This document shows positions 24,982 through 36,000 of a DNA stretch of 52,263 nucleotides, piece after piece. The stretch is taken from positions 1-52,263 of the forward strand of contig DQIQ01000007.1 of assembly GCA_003942085.1 (NCBI GenBank), read 5' to 3'. Below the pieces are notes generated by a model. The model did not search any database. It was not told where the DNA came from and saw only the letters and a program-made list of their open reading frames with translations. The stretch comes from Thermoplasmata archaeon (lineage in GTDB: Archaea > Thermoplasmatota > E2 > DHVEG-1). Numbering within the stretch: the stretch's first letter is position 1; every line of letters begins with the position of its first letter. The position numbers were made by a program, and so were the translations under genes.

Positions 24982-25536
24982 TCATAGTGGAACTTCTCGG
25001 AGATTGGAATAGATTGGTCCTTTTGGGGTCAGTTCGCTTTTCTTAAGGATTATTGATTGTACCTTTTGTATGGTGAATTCTACTTCATTGTAGTTACTGA
25101 TTACTTCGAGGAGGCGGTCTTTCTTTCTCGCGGTTTTCACACGGCCTATGGTGAGATGGGGGGAAAACCCTCTGTTTTCCTTTTTGAAGCCAAGTGGTAC
25201 GAGTGTGTTATCGATGGCCTGCGCAATGGTCTTGATGATGCCCTCATCAATAATTCCAATCCATATCACTTTCATATAGTTTTGATTAGGGAACACACCG
25301 GTTCCTTTAAGGGTGATGGGAAATGATTGTAGTGCTCTGACGGATTCTTTCATACTCTGTTCGATGGCATCGATATGATTTTCATTGGTATCTCCAAGGA
25401 ATTTTACGGTGATATGAATGTTTTCCGGCTCGACAAGTTTGACATCAGCACCTGTTTTTGCTATTTCTTTTTCAAATGTTATCATCTGGGGTGTAGCTAC
25501 AATGTCGATGGCGATGAATCCTCGAAAGGTTGACAT
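24982..25536 (-). CDS. thpR: RNA 2',3'-cyclic phosphodiesterase (2'-5' RNA ligase family)
   Basis: Member of the 2H phosphoesterase superfamily, 184 residues. The two HxTx motifs are HITV (H41, in PENIHITVKFLGD) and HLTI (in GFSPHLTIGRV), spaced as in the family. ThpR enzymes hydrolyse 2',3'-cyclic phosphates and can join RNA 2'-5' in vitro. The start MSTFRGF is chosen because GGAGG lies 5 nt before its ATG; a TTG four codons upstream would overlap that site. Its place upstream of the PAP2-cca pair suggests one transcript linking RNA end processing. Confidence 0.92.
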   Translation of the reverse strand: MSTFRGFIAIDIVATPQMITFEKEIAKTGADVKLVEPENIHITVKFLGDTNENHIDAIEQSMKESVRALQSFPITLKGTGVFPNQNYMKVIWIGIIDEGIIKTIAQAIDNTLVPLGFKKENRGFSPHLTIGRVKTARKKDRLLEVISNYNEVEFTIQKVQSIILKKSELTPKGPIYSNLREVPL

Positions 25537-25614
25537 GACATCCTCCAATTGATATCAATAAATCATTTACCGGTTTAATACAGTATTTCACCTCAAAAAC
25601 ATTCCTATTTTTCT

Positions 25615-26448
25615 TTAGTCTTCCAGGGTAATATCATAGATGTTATGAGGATTTTCTACATGAATCGTATAAGCTTGTTGTTCGGTCATAATGTTCAAGG
25701 CCAGGAGGTTTTTTGTAAGTTTTGGGACTGTCTTTGGTCCCAGCACTGCACCTGGACGTTGCGGATCATCAATATAGTCGGTCTCCATAAAAAATCGTGT
25801 GCCTTTCCCTATTGCTTCGACGATGTTTTTCTTGCTGGCAAGGACAGATGGCATGAGGCCATAATTCTCATCAGGTGTAATAAGGGGAGGCGCAAAATGT
25901 TTGATTATTTTTTCTGGCTTTAAACCGACTTTTCTACCGATTTCAGCAAGCTCTTTGCATTGTGCTGTTGTGGTGCTTTCCGTATGTAAAACAACAGGTA
26001 CTCCAGCATCTTTTGCTTTCTGCATGCCATAAATTAGTATATCATTTGAATCGGTGATTATCTGTTGATCGACAGGAAAATGAGGCCGTCCGATTTCACC
26101 AAGTGCTATGCATTTGTGCTCTTTACATAAGACTGCTGCGTCCTCCATTCCTTTTTTCATCAGTGCAATTGCTGTTTCTCGTCCGAATTTTTCTTGCAAG
26201 GGGATGATATCGACCGGATAGGGACCGACAACAACAAACACACCAATACCGACAGCAGCGCGTATCTCCTCTGCCAACTGAAGGGTTTCCTGGTAACACG
26301 ATTTGTAGCTTCTTTCTTCTAAGACGCGTCCTGGCATTGGGTATTGACAGAGAATAAAATGGGTCCCGCCCGCATTTTGGAACTCTCGAACTGCATCAAG
26401 AAACCGGCCATCTCTTCGAAGGTGCAGATGATTATCAAACAAGATCAT
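25615..26448 (-). CDS. TatD-related TIM-barrel metal-dependent hydrolase
   Basis: 277-residue predicted metal hydrolase of the amidohydrolase superfamily, closest to the COG1099 archaeal group. Metal ligands visible: HLH near the N-terminus (FDNHLHLRRDG), Glu/His in IALGEIGRPHFPVDQQ, His in VPVVLHTESTT, His in KIIKHFAPP, and Asp in FMETDYIDDP. Substrate unknown; relatives include nucleases such as TatD. It stands alone between thpR and a small membrane protein gene. Confidence 0.85.
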   Translation of the reverse strand: MILFDNHLHLRRDGRFLDAVREFQNAGGTHFILCQYPMPGRVLEERSYKSCYQETLQLAEEIRAAVGIGVFVVVGPYPVDIIPLQEKFGRETAIALMKKGMEDAAVLCKEHKCIALGEIGRPHFPVDQQIITDSNDILIYGMQKAKDAGVPVVLHTESTTTAQCKELAEIGRKVGLKPEKIIKHFAPPLITPDENYGLMPSVLASKKNIVEAIGKGTRFFMETDYIDDPQRPGAVLGPKTVPKLTKNLLALNIMTEQQAYTIHVENPHNIYDITLED

Positions 26449-26512
26449 GTATCATTCCTCTAAAAAGAGAATAAAAAAGAGAGATATAAAAAGATAGAGG
26501 ATGATGTAAAGC

Positions 26513-27022
26513 TTATGCTTCTATTTCAGCCTCATTTTGAGCGTTTTTCTTACTTGAAAATATCTCAAGGACATCCCGTGCGAGTATCCAGCCAAGATAC
26601 CCCATGAAGAACGTAAAGAACCCTATTATGCTGTAAATAACGATATTTTTTAGCGACTCGGTTCCATCCTGTATCATGACGATGACCGTCCCAGCAGCTA
26701 GATAGATGAAGATCAAGACCAAGATCCATCGTAACGCATTCATGGTGACATGAAGATTCATGAATGGTTTTATCGTCATAGGCCCCCTTTTCACAGATTT
26801 TTTTACACTTTTCCTTTTGGTCGGGGTTGCCTCTTCGACGGAGCATTGAAGTGTTGATGGAGGAAGCGGTATAGACTTTTTTTCCTCCATCATTTGTTTT
26901 TGTTTATCTGGTTTTACTCGTATTCTGGTACGAAAAGTTTCCATGGGAAGCACGCGTAGCGGTGCTTTTCTTGTCTTGAGATTTCGCGATAGTCTTTTAT
27001 TGCTAATTTTCCTAATCGACAC
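26513..27022 (-). CDS. Small two-helix membrane protein with basic N-terminus
   Basis: Not recognised. 169 residues. A strongly basic, probably unstructured N-terminal half (about 1-85) leads to two membrane helices (about 96-117 and 126-148) with a short loop, and a Lys/Glu-rich tail. The start is a GTG with GGAGG 7 nt upstream. A minus-strand TATA-like TTTTATAG (27082-27089) lies further upstream, followed by a near-perfect 16-bp direct repeat (27123-27185). The basic half could bind nucleic acid or the ribosome; this is a guess. Confidence 0.65.
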   Translation of the reverse strand: MSIRKISNKRLSRNLKTRKAPLRVLPMETFRTRIRVKPDKQKQMMEEKKSIPLPPSTLQCSVEEATPTKRKSVKKSVKRGPMTIKPFMNLHVTMNALRWILVLIFIYLAAGTVIVMIQDGTESLKNIVIYSIIGFFTFFMGYLGWILARDVLEIFSSKKNAQNEAEIEA

Positions 27023-27122
27023 CTTACTTCCTCCTAGTTTAGTTTATTATTGAGTGATCCCAAAAAAGCAACTGCTCCGGACTATAAAAGTCTGTTCTGT
27101 AGCTAGCTATGCATCTACAGGG

Positions 27123-27185
27123 CAGCTCATTATCCCTCTGCGATGCAGCTTAATGTGCACCTGCATGTTCAGCTCTTTATCCCTC
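27123..27185. repeat. 16-bp direct repeat upstream of the small membrane protein gene
   Basis: CAGCTCATTATCCCTC at 27123-27138 and CAGCTCTTTATCCCTC at 27170-27185 differ at one base; start-to-start distance is 47 bp. Between them a 6-nt inverted repeat (ATGCAG at 27143, CTGCAT at 27161) is seen. The repeat lies between the ychF stop and the TATA-like box of the 26513-27022 gene, so it may be an operator or part of the ychF 3' region. Confidence 0.5.
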
Positions 27186-27192
27186 CAATGAG

Positions 27193-28386
27193 CTACGTAT
27201 CTGCGATGATGCTGACGATATCACCGTCTTTTAACGGATGGTCTGCACCAATAATGCGATGGGTTCGTGCATCAATTCCCCTTATAAAATGATCCCCGAG
27301 GTCAGTGTGGACTTTATAGGCAAGATCTTTTGCGGTTGATCCGCGCGGAATTAAGTGTGCATCGGGGAGCACTCGTCCTTCTTTATCGGTCAGATGATGC
27401 TCATCTTCTACGGGGTATACGACGATAAGATCAAGCATCCGGACTGCTTCGTCGATGCATCGCTGTACACCGGTCGACCCGTACTTTGCAAGCACATGGG
27501 TCCTGATGTAATCCAGCGCTTTGAGTTGTTTTTCGGTGGTTTCTTCTTTCTTCAGAAGCGTAAAATCGTTACTGCCTGGAGTATATGCAATAATTCCTTT
27601 TTCTGCTGCGTTGCTTAAGGCAAGCTCACTTTCTGCGCTGCAAGGGATCACAATGTATTTTGTCAGTTCGTTTCTTTTTTCCATGAGGCTGTCTGGTGCT
27701 TTGTCGCATTTGTTAAAGGCGATAATGATAGGTTTGCTTATGGCACGCACATAGTCGGTGAGTTTGAAAATCTGATCATCTTTCCACTGTATTGGTTTGA
27801 TCGTATCAAGATTGATTTTCCTCATAGCTCCGGTGATGTGTTCTTCTTTTATTCCTAATCCTGTCAGTTGTTCGGTAAGCATCTTTTCTATTTTTTTTCC
27901 TTCAAGGTCACATTTTCGAGCAATGTTCTCCCAGCTTTTTTTGATGATGCCAAAAAGCCAGTAGTTAATCTCTCTTTCAAGGAAAATGACGTCTGAGAGC
28001 GGATCATGGGCACCAACATCGCAGGGGTTTCCTTCGGAATCAGTGCTCCCTGATGCATCGACGATGTGAATGAGGGCGTGTGCTTGTCGTAAATCATCTA
28101 GGAACTTGTTACCCAAGCCTTTTCCTTTATGGGCATCAGGTACTAATCCTGCGACATCGATAGCTTCGATTGGGACAAACCGTATGCCATCGATACATCG
28201 TGAATTTCGAGGGGTGCAGGTGACATGAGTGTCTCGGCAGGGACATGGTTTGCGGATGTACATGACACCGCGATTTGCTTCGATGGTGGTGAACGGGTAA
28301 TTGGCGACCTCTGCATGGGCTTTTGTTGCGGCGTTGAAAAAAGTAGATTTCCCGACATTTGGTTTTCCAACAATACCAAGTTGCAT
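27193..28386 (-). CDS. ychF: YchF/OLA1-type GTPase with TGS domain
   Basis: Obg-superfamily P-loop NTPase, 397 residues. G1 GKPNVGKST at residues 7-15, switch region with [12 protein letters not shown]3 DVAGLVP, and NKCD (G4) in [12 protein letters not shown]. The C-terminal TGS domain ([21 protein letters not shown]) is present. A Cys-rich insert [10 protein letters not shown] after the switch region is typical of archaeal members. OLA1/YchF proteins bind ribosomes and are linked to translation and stress. It starts 5 nt after the bactofilin stop, forming a two-gene unit. Confidence 0.93.
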   Translation of the reverse strand: MQLGIVGKPNVGKSTFFNAATKAHAEVANYPFTTIEANRGVMYIRKPCPCRDTHVTCTPRNSRCIDGIRFVPIEAIDVAGLVPDAHKGKGLGNKFLDDLRQAHALIHIVDASGSTDSEGNPCDVGAHDPLSDVIFLEREINYWLFGIIKKSWENIARKCDLEGKKIEKMLTEQLTGLGIKEEHITGAMRKINLDTIKPIQWKDDQIFKLTDYVRAISKPIIIAFNKCDKAPDSLMEKRNELTKYIVIPCSAESELALSNAAEKGIIAYTPGSNDFTLLKKEETTEKQLKALDYIRTHVLAKYGSTGVQRCIDEAVRMLDLIVVYPVEDEHHLTDKEGRVLPDAHLIPRGSTAKDLAYKVHTDLGDHFIRGIDARTHRIIGADHPLKDGDIVSIIADT

Positions 28387-28391
28387 TTTTT

Positions 28392-29315
28392 CTACTCCAA
28401 CATTTCTTTTACTTCATCGACGACATCGACATCGTTTTCAAAGCGTTTAATCTTTTCAGTCGCCTGCTCTTTTATCATATCGAGAAATGAGATGCCTTTC
28501 TTTGCATGGAGTGTCCCCTGTATCGATGCGGTTTTTGAAAGGAGGATCTCTTCCCCAAAAACATCGCCGATAATCTCCACGTGTTCTGCGATGTTGACCG
28601 CGCCGATAGAGTTAATGTTTCCATGGATTTTTACCTTTTTTCCGACAAAGACATTCCCGGTTGCCTTTAAGGTCCCGAGGATTTCTGATTTCTCGTCAAC
28701 CGAGATGTTCCCTTTGATGTCATAGTTGCCTAGGAGTTTGCATTCCTTGCCGATTTGGAGGCTTCCTTCTACTTTTGAATTTGAAATACTGATAATGGAG
28801 TTATTTGGTAAAAAGAGAAATGACTCTGATATGGGGATTGTTCCTCCGTCGTTTTGTTCGAGTTCTTCTAATAGGCGTTCGATTTCTTCACTTCGTCCCA
28901 TTTTCAATAATTGCATTAGATATACAAATATATATATAACAACAGGGACTGGGTTTCGTATATTTATCCACCCTTTTGCTTCAAACCCTTTTTCAATTTC
29001 AACACTATCGCCAACATCCAAATCTCCTTTGAGCGACAATGCCCCTTTAATCTTTGCTTTCTCCCCTAAATAAACGTTGCCACCACTCTGGATATCTCCA
29101 CCAATTGTCGAAAAGATATCCACGCGTACATCGTTAGGTGAATTAAGATTTCCATCGATAATCGCATGTTCTCCGACAAAGATACGCCCGTCCGTGTTCA
29201 CTCCAAATCGCAATAATGATCGATCGCCGATTACGACATCACCTTTGGTGATAATCACTTGTTCCTCGAAAAAGGTTTTATCTGGGATAACAAGCGTTTT
29301 TCTGTCAAAAACCAT
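28392..29315 (-). CDS. Bactofilin-like polymer-forming protein with hydrophobic insert
   Basis: Polymer-forming cytoskeletal (bactofilin/DUF583) protein, 307 residues. Two blocks of short beta-helix turns (about 1-115 and 165-290) show the usual pattern VxGDxxIG, GNVYLGEKAKIKGAL and GNVFVGKKVKIHGNI. Between them lies an insert with a hydrophobic stretch VPVVIYIFVYLMQLL and a charged helix MGRSEEIERLLEELEQ. Bactofilins make nucleotide-free filaments; archaeal roles are poorly known. The insert may attach it to the membrane. It precedes ychF by 5 nt. Confidence 0.85.
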   Translation of the reverse strand: MVFDRKTLVIPDKTFFEEQVIITKGDVVIGDRSLLRFGVNTDGRIFVGEHAIIDGNLNSPNDVRVDIFSTIGGDIQSGGNVYLGEKAKIKGALSLKGDLDVGDSVEIEKGFEAKGWINIRNPVPVVIYIFVYLMQLLKMGRSEEIERLLEELEQNDGGTIPISESFLFLPNNSIISISNSKVEGSLQIGKECKLLGNYDIKGNISVDEKSEILGTLKATGNVFVGKKVKIHGNINSIGAVNIAEHVEIIGDVFGEEILLSKTASIQGTLHAKKGISFLDMIKEQATEKIKRFENDVDVVDEVKEMLE

Positions 29316-29463
29316 TATTCAAACGATATTATCTAATATATTATAAAACCAACGGCGTTCATTTTTTCAGGAAAGAAAAAAATTGATATATGTAATACGT
29401 ATATGTCGGTAAGTCTCAAACGAGGACGCTGCAGGGCGAACTCGTACGGTGGGAGTTTTGAAA

Positions 29464-31491
29464 ATGGCCATAAAACAAACAGAAGTCGAAAAAGAAAAAA
29501 ATGAACAAGACAAAAAGGAATTACCTCCTATCGATAAATGGATCCAGGATATTAATTTTAAGACAACTGAAGAAATAAAAGTTCCGGATAACCTCCTTGA
29601 TCAAGTCATCGGACAAGATCAGTCTGTTGCTATCGTTCGGAAAGCAGCTGAACAAAAACGACATGTGATGCTGATCGGTGACCCAGGGACAGGAAAGTCC
29701 ATGGTTGCTCGAGCCATGACCGAGTTTTTACCAAAAGGGGAGCTTGAAGATATCATCGTCTATCCAAACAACGAGGATACCAACACCCCAACAATCCGTG
29801 TTGTCCCCGCGGGAAAGGCACATGAAATCATTAAAACACAACGAGAGGAAGCAAAACGAAAAGTAGAGCAACAAAACAGTATGATTCTTGGTATCGTTTT
29901 GTTGATTGTGACGTTATCCCTCATCGGGGCGATGGTCACCCAACATTTTGAATACGCGATTTTTGGTGTGATTGCAGCAGTCATGGTCTATCTTATTGTT
30001 GCAAGGGGCGGATTTTCTCAGAGAAAGGAACTGCAAATGATCCCGAAACTCCTGGTTTCTCATGAGAAAAATGATGTACCTCCGTTCATTGATGCCACTG
30101 CAGCGCACTCTGGTGCGTTACTTGGTGATGTGCGACATGACCCGTTCCAATCTGCGGGTCTGGAGACCCCACCGCATCAGCTGGTGGAGGCTGGTGCGAT
30201 CCATCGTGCCCATAAAGGAGTACTGTATATCGATGAGATTAACACCTTAAGCTTACCATCGCAGCAACATCTGTTAACTGCGATTCAGGAGAAAAAATTT
30301 CAAATTACAGGACAATCAGAAAGAAGTTTTGGCGCTATGGTAAAAACAGAGCCGGCACCCTGCGACTTTATCCTTGTTTCAGCGGGAAACCTTGATGCGT
30401 TAAACGGCATGCATCCTGCGTTACGGTCCCGTATTCGAGGATATGGTTATGAAAGCTACCTCAACAGCGTGATGGATGATACTCACGAGAATCGAGAGAA
30501 ACTCATACGGTTTGTTGCTCAGGAAGTCAAGAAAGACGGCAAGATTCATCATTTCAATAAAGAGGCAGTCGCCGAGGTTATTCATGAGGCACAACGACGG
30601 GCAGGCCGGAAAGGAAAACTGTCCTTGCGATTGAGAGAACTTGGTGGTTTGGTCAGGGTTGCTGGGGATATTGCCTACGAACGTGGAGATAAAATTATCA
30701 CACAGAATCACGTCATTGAGGCAAAACGTATCGCACGATCGTTAGAACAACAGGTAGCAGATAGGGCGTTGGAGTCGCAAAAGAGCTATCGTTCTTTCAG
30801 AACTTTAGGTGTAGAAGTCGGTGTAGTAAACGGTCTAGCGGTTCATTCTGCTGATCCTTCAATGAGTGAGTTTTCAGGCTTGGTCTTACCGATTGTCGCA
30901 GAGGTGACCCCTGCAGGATCACAATCTGAAGGAAAAGTGATTGCCACAGGGAAACTCGGGGACATAGCAAAAGAATCAGTGCAGAACATCTCAGCAATTA
31001 TCAAAAAATATATGGGCAGAGATATTTCCAAACATGACATTCATATCCAGTTTATTGGCACCTATGAGGGTGTTGAGGGGGACTCCGCGAGCATCTCTCT
31101 TATTACTGCGGTCATTTCCGCAATGGAAAATGTTCCAGTACGCCAGGATGTCGCGATGACCGGATCGATTAGCATTCGAGGAACCGTGCTTCCCATCGGT
31201 GGCGTTACTGCAAAAATTGAGGCAGCTGCCGAGGCTGGGATGAAGACTGTGCTGATCCCCAGAGCGAATCTAAATGATGTGCTTATTGAGGATAAATACA
31301 AACAACTAATAGAAATCATACCTGTTGAGACGTTGACCGATGTCCTCCAAACAGCGCTCGTCGGTGAAGGAAAAGATGAACTGTTACGTAAATTGAAAGC
31401 AATGCGCCCTCCGAAAATCATAGGCAAGGTGGAGTTGGAAACGGAGCGCAAGGCACAGCCTCCCCTAAAAACTGAGGAAACGAGCGATTAA
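29464..31491 (+). CDS. lonB: Archaeal membrane-anchored Lon protease (LonB)
   Basis: ATP-dependent serine protease for protein quality control, 675 residues. AAA+ domain with Walker A GDPGTGKS at 72-79 interrupted, as in archaeal LonB, by two membrane helices (about 140-160 and 163-180). Walker B region is [11 protein letters not shown]; sensor and arginine finger regions follow. The C-terminal protease domain has the Ser-Lys dyad S541 (EGDSAS) and K584 (GGVTAKIEA), 43 residues apart as in Lon. The start at 29464 is supported by GGTGGGAG 7 nt upstream; a GTG five codons earlier lies within that site. Confidence 0.96.
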   Translation: MAIKQTEVEKEKNEQDKKELPPIDKWIQDINFKTTEEIKVPDNLLDQVIGQDQSVAIVRKAAEQKRHVMLIGDPGTGKSMVARAMTEFLPKGELEDIIVYPNNEDTNTPTIRVVPAGKAHEIIKTQREEAKRKVEQQNSMILGIVLLIVTLSLIGAMVTQHFEYAIFGVIAAVMVYLIVARGGFSQRKELQMIPKLLVSHEKNDVPPFIDATAAHSGALLGDVRHDPFQSAGLETPPHQLVEAGAIHRAHKGVLYIDEINTLSLPSQQHLLTAIQEKKFQITGQSERSFGAMVKTEPAPCDFILVSAGNLDALNGMHPALRSRIRGYGYESYLNSVMDDTHENREKLIRFVAQEVKKDGKIHHFNKEAVAEVIHEAQRRAGRKGKLSLRLRELGGLVRVAGDIAYERGDKIITQNHVIEAKRIARSLEQQVADRALESQKSYRSFRTLGVEVGVVNGLAVHSADPSMSEFSGLVLPIVAEVTPAGSQSEGKVIATGKLGDIAKESVQNISAIIKKYMGRDISKHDIHIQFIGTYEGVEGDSASISLITAVISAMENVPVRQDVAMTGSISIRGTVLPIGGVTAKIEAAAEAGMKTVLIPRANLNDVLIEDKYKQLIEIIPVETLTDVLQTALVGEGKDELLRKLKAMRPPKIIGKVELETERKAQPPLKTEETSD

Positions 31492-31557
31492 AACATACTC
31501 GGTTAAACAACCAAAAGGAAAGCAAAAAATCTTGCTTTGCGGGTTCGTAGGTTTGGC

Positions 31558-32058
31558 ATGAAGGCATTATTTGTTGGGCGTTTTCAACCCTTTCATCTGG
31601 GACATCTCCTGTTGGTACAACGATTGAGTACTCACTATGAGTTGATTATCATTGGCATCGGATCATCTCAATATCATGACACGGTGGATAATCCGTTTTC
31701 TGAAGAAGAGCGACATCATATGATTACGGAATCATTAGATACACTGGGGATTCATACGTATCGAATTGTTTCAATTCCTGACATTCACGATCCTCCTCGA
31801 TGGGTTGATCATGTCCGCTCTGTCGTCTCAGATTTTGATGTGGTAATTGCGAATAATCCTTTTACAAGAAAATTGTTTTCAAAGAAAGGATACGTGGTGA
31901 AAGGAACAGCGTATTTTGATCGGAAACGATATTCTGGAAAAGAGATACGCCGGCGCATTATTCACGATGAGCCATGGGATGAATTGGTCCCCAAAGTCGT
32001 TTATAAATACATTCAGGGGATCGATGGGATTAACCGTCTCAAACGCCTCTCAGGTTAA
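31558..32058 (+). CDS. nadM: Nicotinamide-nucleotide adenylyltransferase, archaeal type
   Basis: Converts NMN and ATP to NAD and pyrophosphate. 166 residues from MKALFVGRFQPFHLGH. The N-terminal GRFQPFHLGH contains the HxGH nucleotidyl-transfer signature, and the C-terminal part has YSGKEIRRRI, corresponding to the family's SGTxIR-type ATP-binding motif. This start matches the usual NadM N-terminus; the longer frame from 31537 adds only seven residues. It lies 66 nt after lonB on the same strand and may be co-transcribed. Confidence 0.93.
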   Translation: MKALFVGRFQPFHLGHLLLVQRLSTHYELIIIGIGSSQYHDTVDNPFSEEERHHMITESLDTLGIHTYRIVSIPDIHDPPRWVDHVRSVVSDFDVVIANNPFTRKLFSKKGYVVKGTAYFDRKRYSGKEIRRRIIHDEPWDELVPKVVYKYIQGIDGINRLKRLSG

Positions 32059-32152
32059 TTTTTTCAAAAATCGGATTTTTGATAAGAAATGTACAGATAT
32101 CTTTATATAAAAATAGTAACACAATAACAGTATGATTTGTACGGGTGAGGAA

Positions 32153-33046
32153 ATGATTCATAAGTTACGGGTGTATCTTAAGCTTCTTCGGCCGTTTACC
32201 CTCTTAGCGCCCCTTATCGTATCAAGTTGTGTTATCGTTGCTAGTCTAATGAATTCCAAAACTACTGATTTTTCATTCGTTTCCCTCCTATGGACTATCA
32301 TATCAGCGAGTTTTTGTTTTGCTTCACTCAACGGTGCTTCCAATGTCTTAAATCAGGTGGCTGATCGGAAAGAAGACGCGCTTTCGAAACCCTACCGCCC
32401 GATTCCACGAGGAATCATCACTCCTAACGAAGCCTACAGGGTCTCTTTTTTCTTATACGCATTTGCACTTCTTCTTTCCTTAACCGTCCATATTCTTTTC
32501 AGTTTGTTTGTTTTTATCATCGCTTTTTTCTCCATAACCTATTCGCTTAAACCACGCATGAAAAAATATTTGTTTTTCAATCAACTGTGGGTTGCTCTCC
32601 CACGAGGGTTCTTTGGTTTCATTGGCTCCTGGAGCGTTTTTGGAAACCCGTTTGAGCCCCTTCCACTGGCGATGGGATGTATCGCTGCCCTGTTTCTTTT
32701 CGGCGGGACAGCCACAAAAGACATTTTGGACGCGGATGCAGATCGAACTGTTGGAACAAAAACCTTAGTAAATGTCTTTGGGCAAAAAACCGCAGCATTT
32801 TTCTCACTTTTTTTTATGGTCGGTGCGTTTGGGTTGATTCTTCCGTTGGTGTATTTTAAGATCATTCAGGCTACCTTTCTTCCCCTTGCATTTCTTGGTA
32901 TCTTAAGTGTTGTTATCGGATGGTTGATGATGCAAGATCATAAGAATAAAAAATGCGAAAACACTTCGGCCTGGACGGTCATGTATGCAACCTATTTTAT
33001 TTTTGCACTTGGTTTCGCAGTGATAGCAATTTCTTTTTCTGCATAA
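32153..33046 (+). CDS. UbiA-superfamily prenyltransferase (type A)
   Basis: Integral membrane prenyltransferase, about 297 residues and seven to nine helices. First Asp-rich motif NxxxDxxxD in LNQVADRKEDALSKPYRP, second in TKDILDADADRTVGT. These bind the Mg-diphosphate of an isoprenoid donor; acceptors range from quinone rings to lipids and carotenoids. Close relative of the 36350 protein (shared NGASN, SKPYRPIPRG, WSVFG and the second Asp motif). The start MIHKLRVYLK has GGTGAGGAA just before it; TTTATATAAA at 32102-32111 is the likely TATA box. The end overlaps the convergent 1066-residue gene by 50 nt. Confidence 0.88.
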   Translation: MIHKLRVYLKLLRPFTLLAPLIVSSCVIVASLMNSKTTDFSFVSLLWTIISASFCFASLNGASNVLNQVADRKEDALSKPYRPIPRGIITPNEAYRVSFFLYAFALLLSLTVHILFSLFVFIIAFFSITYSLKPRMKKYLFFNQLWVALPRGFFGFIGSWSVFGNPFEPLPLAMGCIAALFLFGGTATKDILDADADRTVGTKTLVNVFGQKTAAFFSLFFMVGAFGLILPLVYFKIIQATFLPLAFLGILSVVIGWLMMQDHKNKKCENTSAWTVMYATYFIFALGFAVIAISFSA

Positions 33047-36000
33047 TCCTGATTCTTATATCCAACATCAGGGATGACACCGCGATGATTACTGCGATGC
33101 AGACAAGATAAAACCCTATGCTAAATCCCCAGCTTGAATGCATCAATATTTCTTCTGAGCCTATTGGAATGATAAGTAATCTTTCTCCTTGAACTGCACC
33201 GATACTTGTTTCGGTTAATTTTGTCGTCCCGAGATAGAATGATGACAGTAAGATGCCAAGAAGAATGACTCCGCCGATGGTTAACAGGAGGGCATAATTT
33301 TTTTTCTGCATTCTTTTCGAAAGTATCCCCAGAACGAGACATAGACATGCAAGGGATGCGAGCGGTACTATTGCTGCAAGGAACATAATGAAGATATCAG
33401 GCATTTCTGCGATGTTGAGCGATATCTCTCCGTAGTATGTTCTTGTTTCAATCATCGTCGCAGGGTTCACATACATTGCGGTAATCTTTTCTGCTGGTGG
33501 GGTCGTACTCGAACCAATAAACAGCCACCATGGCTGGAAAAACGATAAGATGACAAGGAGTATTGCAAGACATTTCAGAAGAGATGAAAACGAAAATTTT
33601 TTTAACAAGGTAAGCACGACAAAAAACCCAAACAAAACACTGAATGCTAAAGAGAGAACAAGTGGGAAAATGGAATCAACGGTTGTGACAAACATCAGAT
33701 GTTTGTCATTGGTTAGCTTTACTTGTTTTAATCCTATATGCTCGTCTTTTAGATATGCGTTGATTGTATATTGGGCAGGGGGCAAAGAGAGTGTTTTTTC
33801 CTTTGTTTTTGCAAGGGTTTGGTTGTCCCGAACGATAACAAATTCTATATTATTATCCAGAAGAGTATTTCCTTTCGAATCATATAAATCAAGTGTGAGA
33901 TCAAACATCGCTGAAAATTTCATTCGAATTATGTTACCCGCCGTTGGTACTGTAACGTGCATATCGTCAATAAAATCCCCATAACTAATCTGAAGGTTGT
34001 AATCACCTGCAGGTACTCCTTCGAATGTGAAATGTCCTTGTTGGCTTGCTTCAGGAGTGAGTTGAATGGTTCTATTACTAATAGAAGTGACAAGAAGCGG
34101 GGTGAGTTCTACGCCAGGTGGCAAATCAAGGGAATCGGTCACAATGACGCTGAAGTTATAGAGTTGTATGGAGACTTGTTCGTTCAATTTTGTAATCGAT
34201 TGGCGGAGTTCCTTATCATAGATGATGAAATCTTTGTACTCAGCTCGGAGTGTATAGGGGTCTTTGAGGTCGTAGGGGGCTTTTACGAGTAACTCCCCAT
34301 TATTTTGTGTTATGTTTTCATCGTAAAGAACACCGTCTTTATTCGTCAACCAACCATGGATTCCTGGGATTCCTTGTCCGTACTGATCAAGAAACGTAAA
34401 TTTTATTGTTCGTTCCCATGTACAAAACACTTTTACCTTTTTGTCTTTATCAAGATGAAGAATTGTTGACCCTGTAAATCTTTTTGTTGTATTACCCCGT
34501 TTCAAATAGACCTTAACAAGATATTCTCCTTCTAGAATGTCGCTGAAGGTTTTTTTTGCTCTGAGAAGAAGCGATCGATTTGCCGGTCCCTCAGCAATTA
34601 CACGTCCCTCATGAGTAAGTTCGATCCACATCACGGGAAACGCACCACCGGTTCTATTCGACAACCAGGGGTACGTGAGATGTGCTCCTCCGAATCGGGG
34701 AATGACGGTGACATTGTACCTTTTTTGTTCTCTTTCAAAAGGTATATCGCCAGAAAGCTGACGAGATTTTACCAATGTCTGATACAGGTGTGATTCTTTT
34801 TGAACAGCGGTATACCCTCCAGTGTCTGAGGCGAAAACTTCTGCGTCAAACTGGACTACTAGATTTGATGGTATCGTTATATCATGACTGTATCCTGGCT
34901 TGTAAGAGTGTCTCCCAAAATTGATGGAAACATAATCTACTTCGGTCCCCAGAAAGTTTACGTACTCCTTCTCTGCGGCTTTTATCTGGATGCCATCACG
35001 TTCATCTGTTCCTGATGTGACAAGTCCTTGGTTGGAAGCGAAGAGAACAGCATTTGCTTTGCCCTCTTTTCCCTCTCCATAACTGAGCCACGCTTCTTTT
35101 CCTAAGGTGGCATCGTCCTTAAAGGAGACGATCCATTCGCGGTCTTTCGACGCAGGATTTTGATTTAACTGGTATTGGTCGATTTTATCGTTCTCCCCGT
35201 AGAAATCTAGGTACGGGTAGATTTGTCCAAAATTTAGGGAATCGACCGAAGCACTTCGTGATTTTATTGCGATGATCGAGCCAAATCGTCCATCGATATT
35301 ATCAATCCCCTGGACGGTCGCATCTTTTAACATCTCGTGGGCCACATGAACATTTAAGCGTTTTTCATCAAGTGGATTGTAATAATATTTATAAATCGCG
35401 GTCGTCTGAACATCTTTCTTTTTTGATTCGCTCATGATACCAAATTCTACCATGAGGTTTCCGTCAACAAAGATTTTCTTACCGATAAAAACCTGATCTG
35501 AGGCACTTTCATCTTTTTCTTTACTTCCATAATAATAGGAAAAAGCAAATGATACTATCTGATCAGACTCAATAAGATCAAATACCTTGGTGCCTTTCTT
35601 TTGTTTTACTACAACTTGAGAACAGGATCGATCGAGGAGTTGTCCTTCCTGTCCCACCCCATAGACACAATAGCCATCTTCTTTTATTCCGTAGAATTTT
35701 GCTTGAGCGGATACTTCAGGTAGGGGGGAGGAAGAATAGTTTTCATCGTCAATGCTCACATGGTCTAGGTAGGTCGGCTTTGGTGTTTTGCCATCGTTAT
35801 AGTAAATAAAGTAGCGTTCTGTTCCATCAGCGAAAGTTGGGATCAGGAATATCACGTTACATTCGGTGATATACGATGGTTTTTCTGTATCTTTTTTGAG
35901 AGAATAGATTTGTGATTCGAGTTCATACCATTTTTCTTTATACCAGCTGCATATTCGAATGGATGTGTTATTTTCGTTTTCTGTCCAGCATGGTTTTTCA

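Noticed and set aside
27143-27166. Hairpin ATGCAG / CTGCAT as a riboswitch or terminator
   Set aside because: Only six base pairs with a 12-nt loop; too weak to call.
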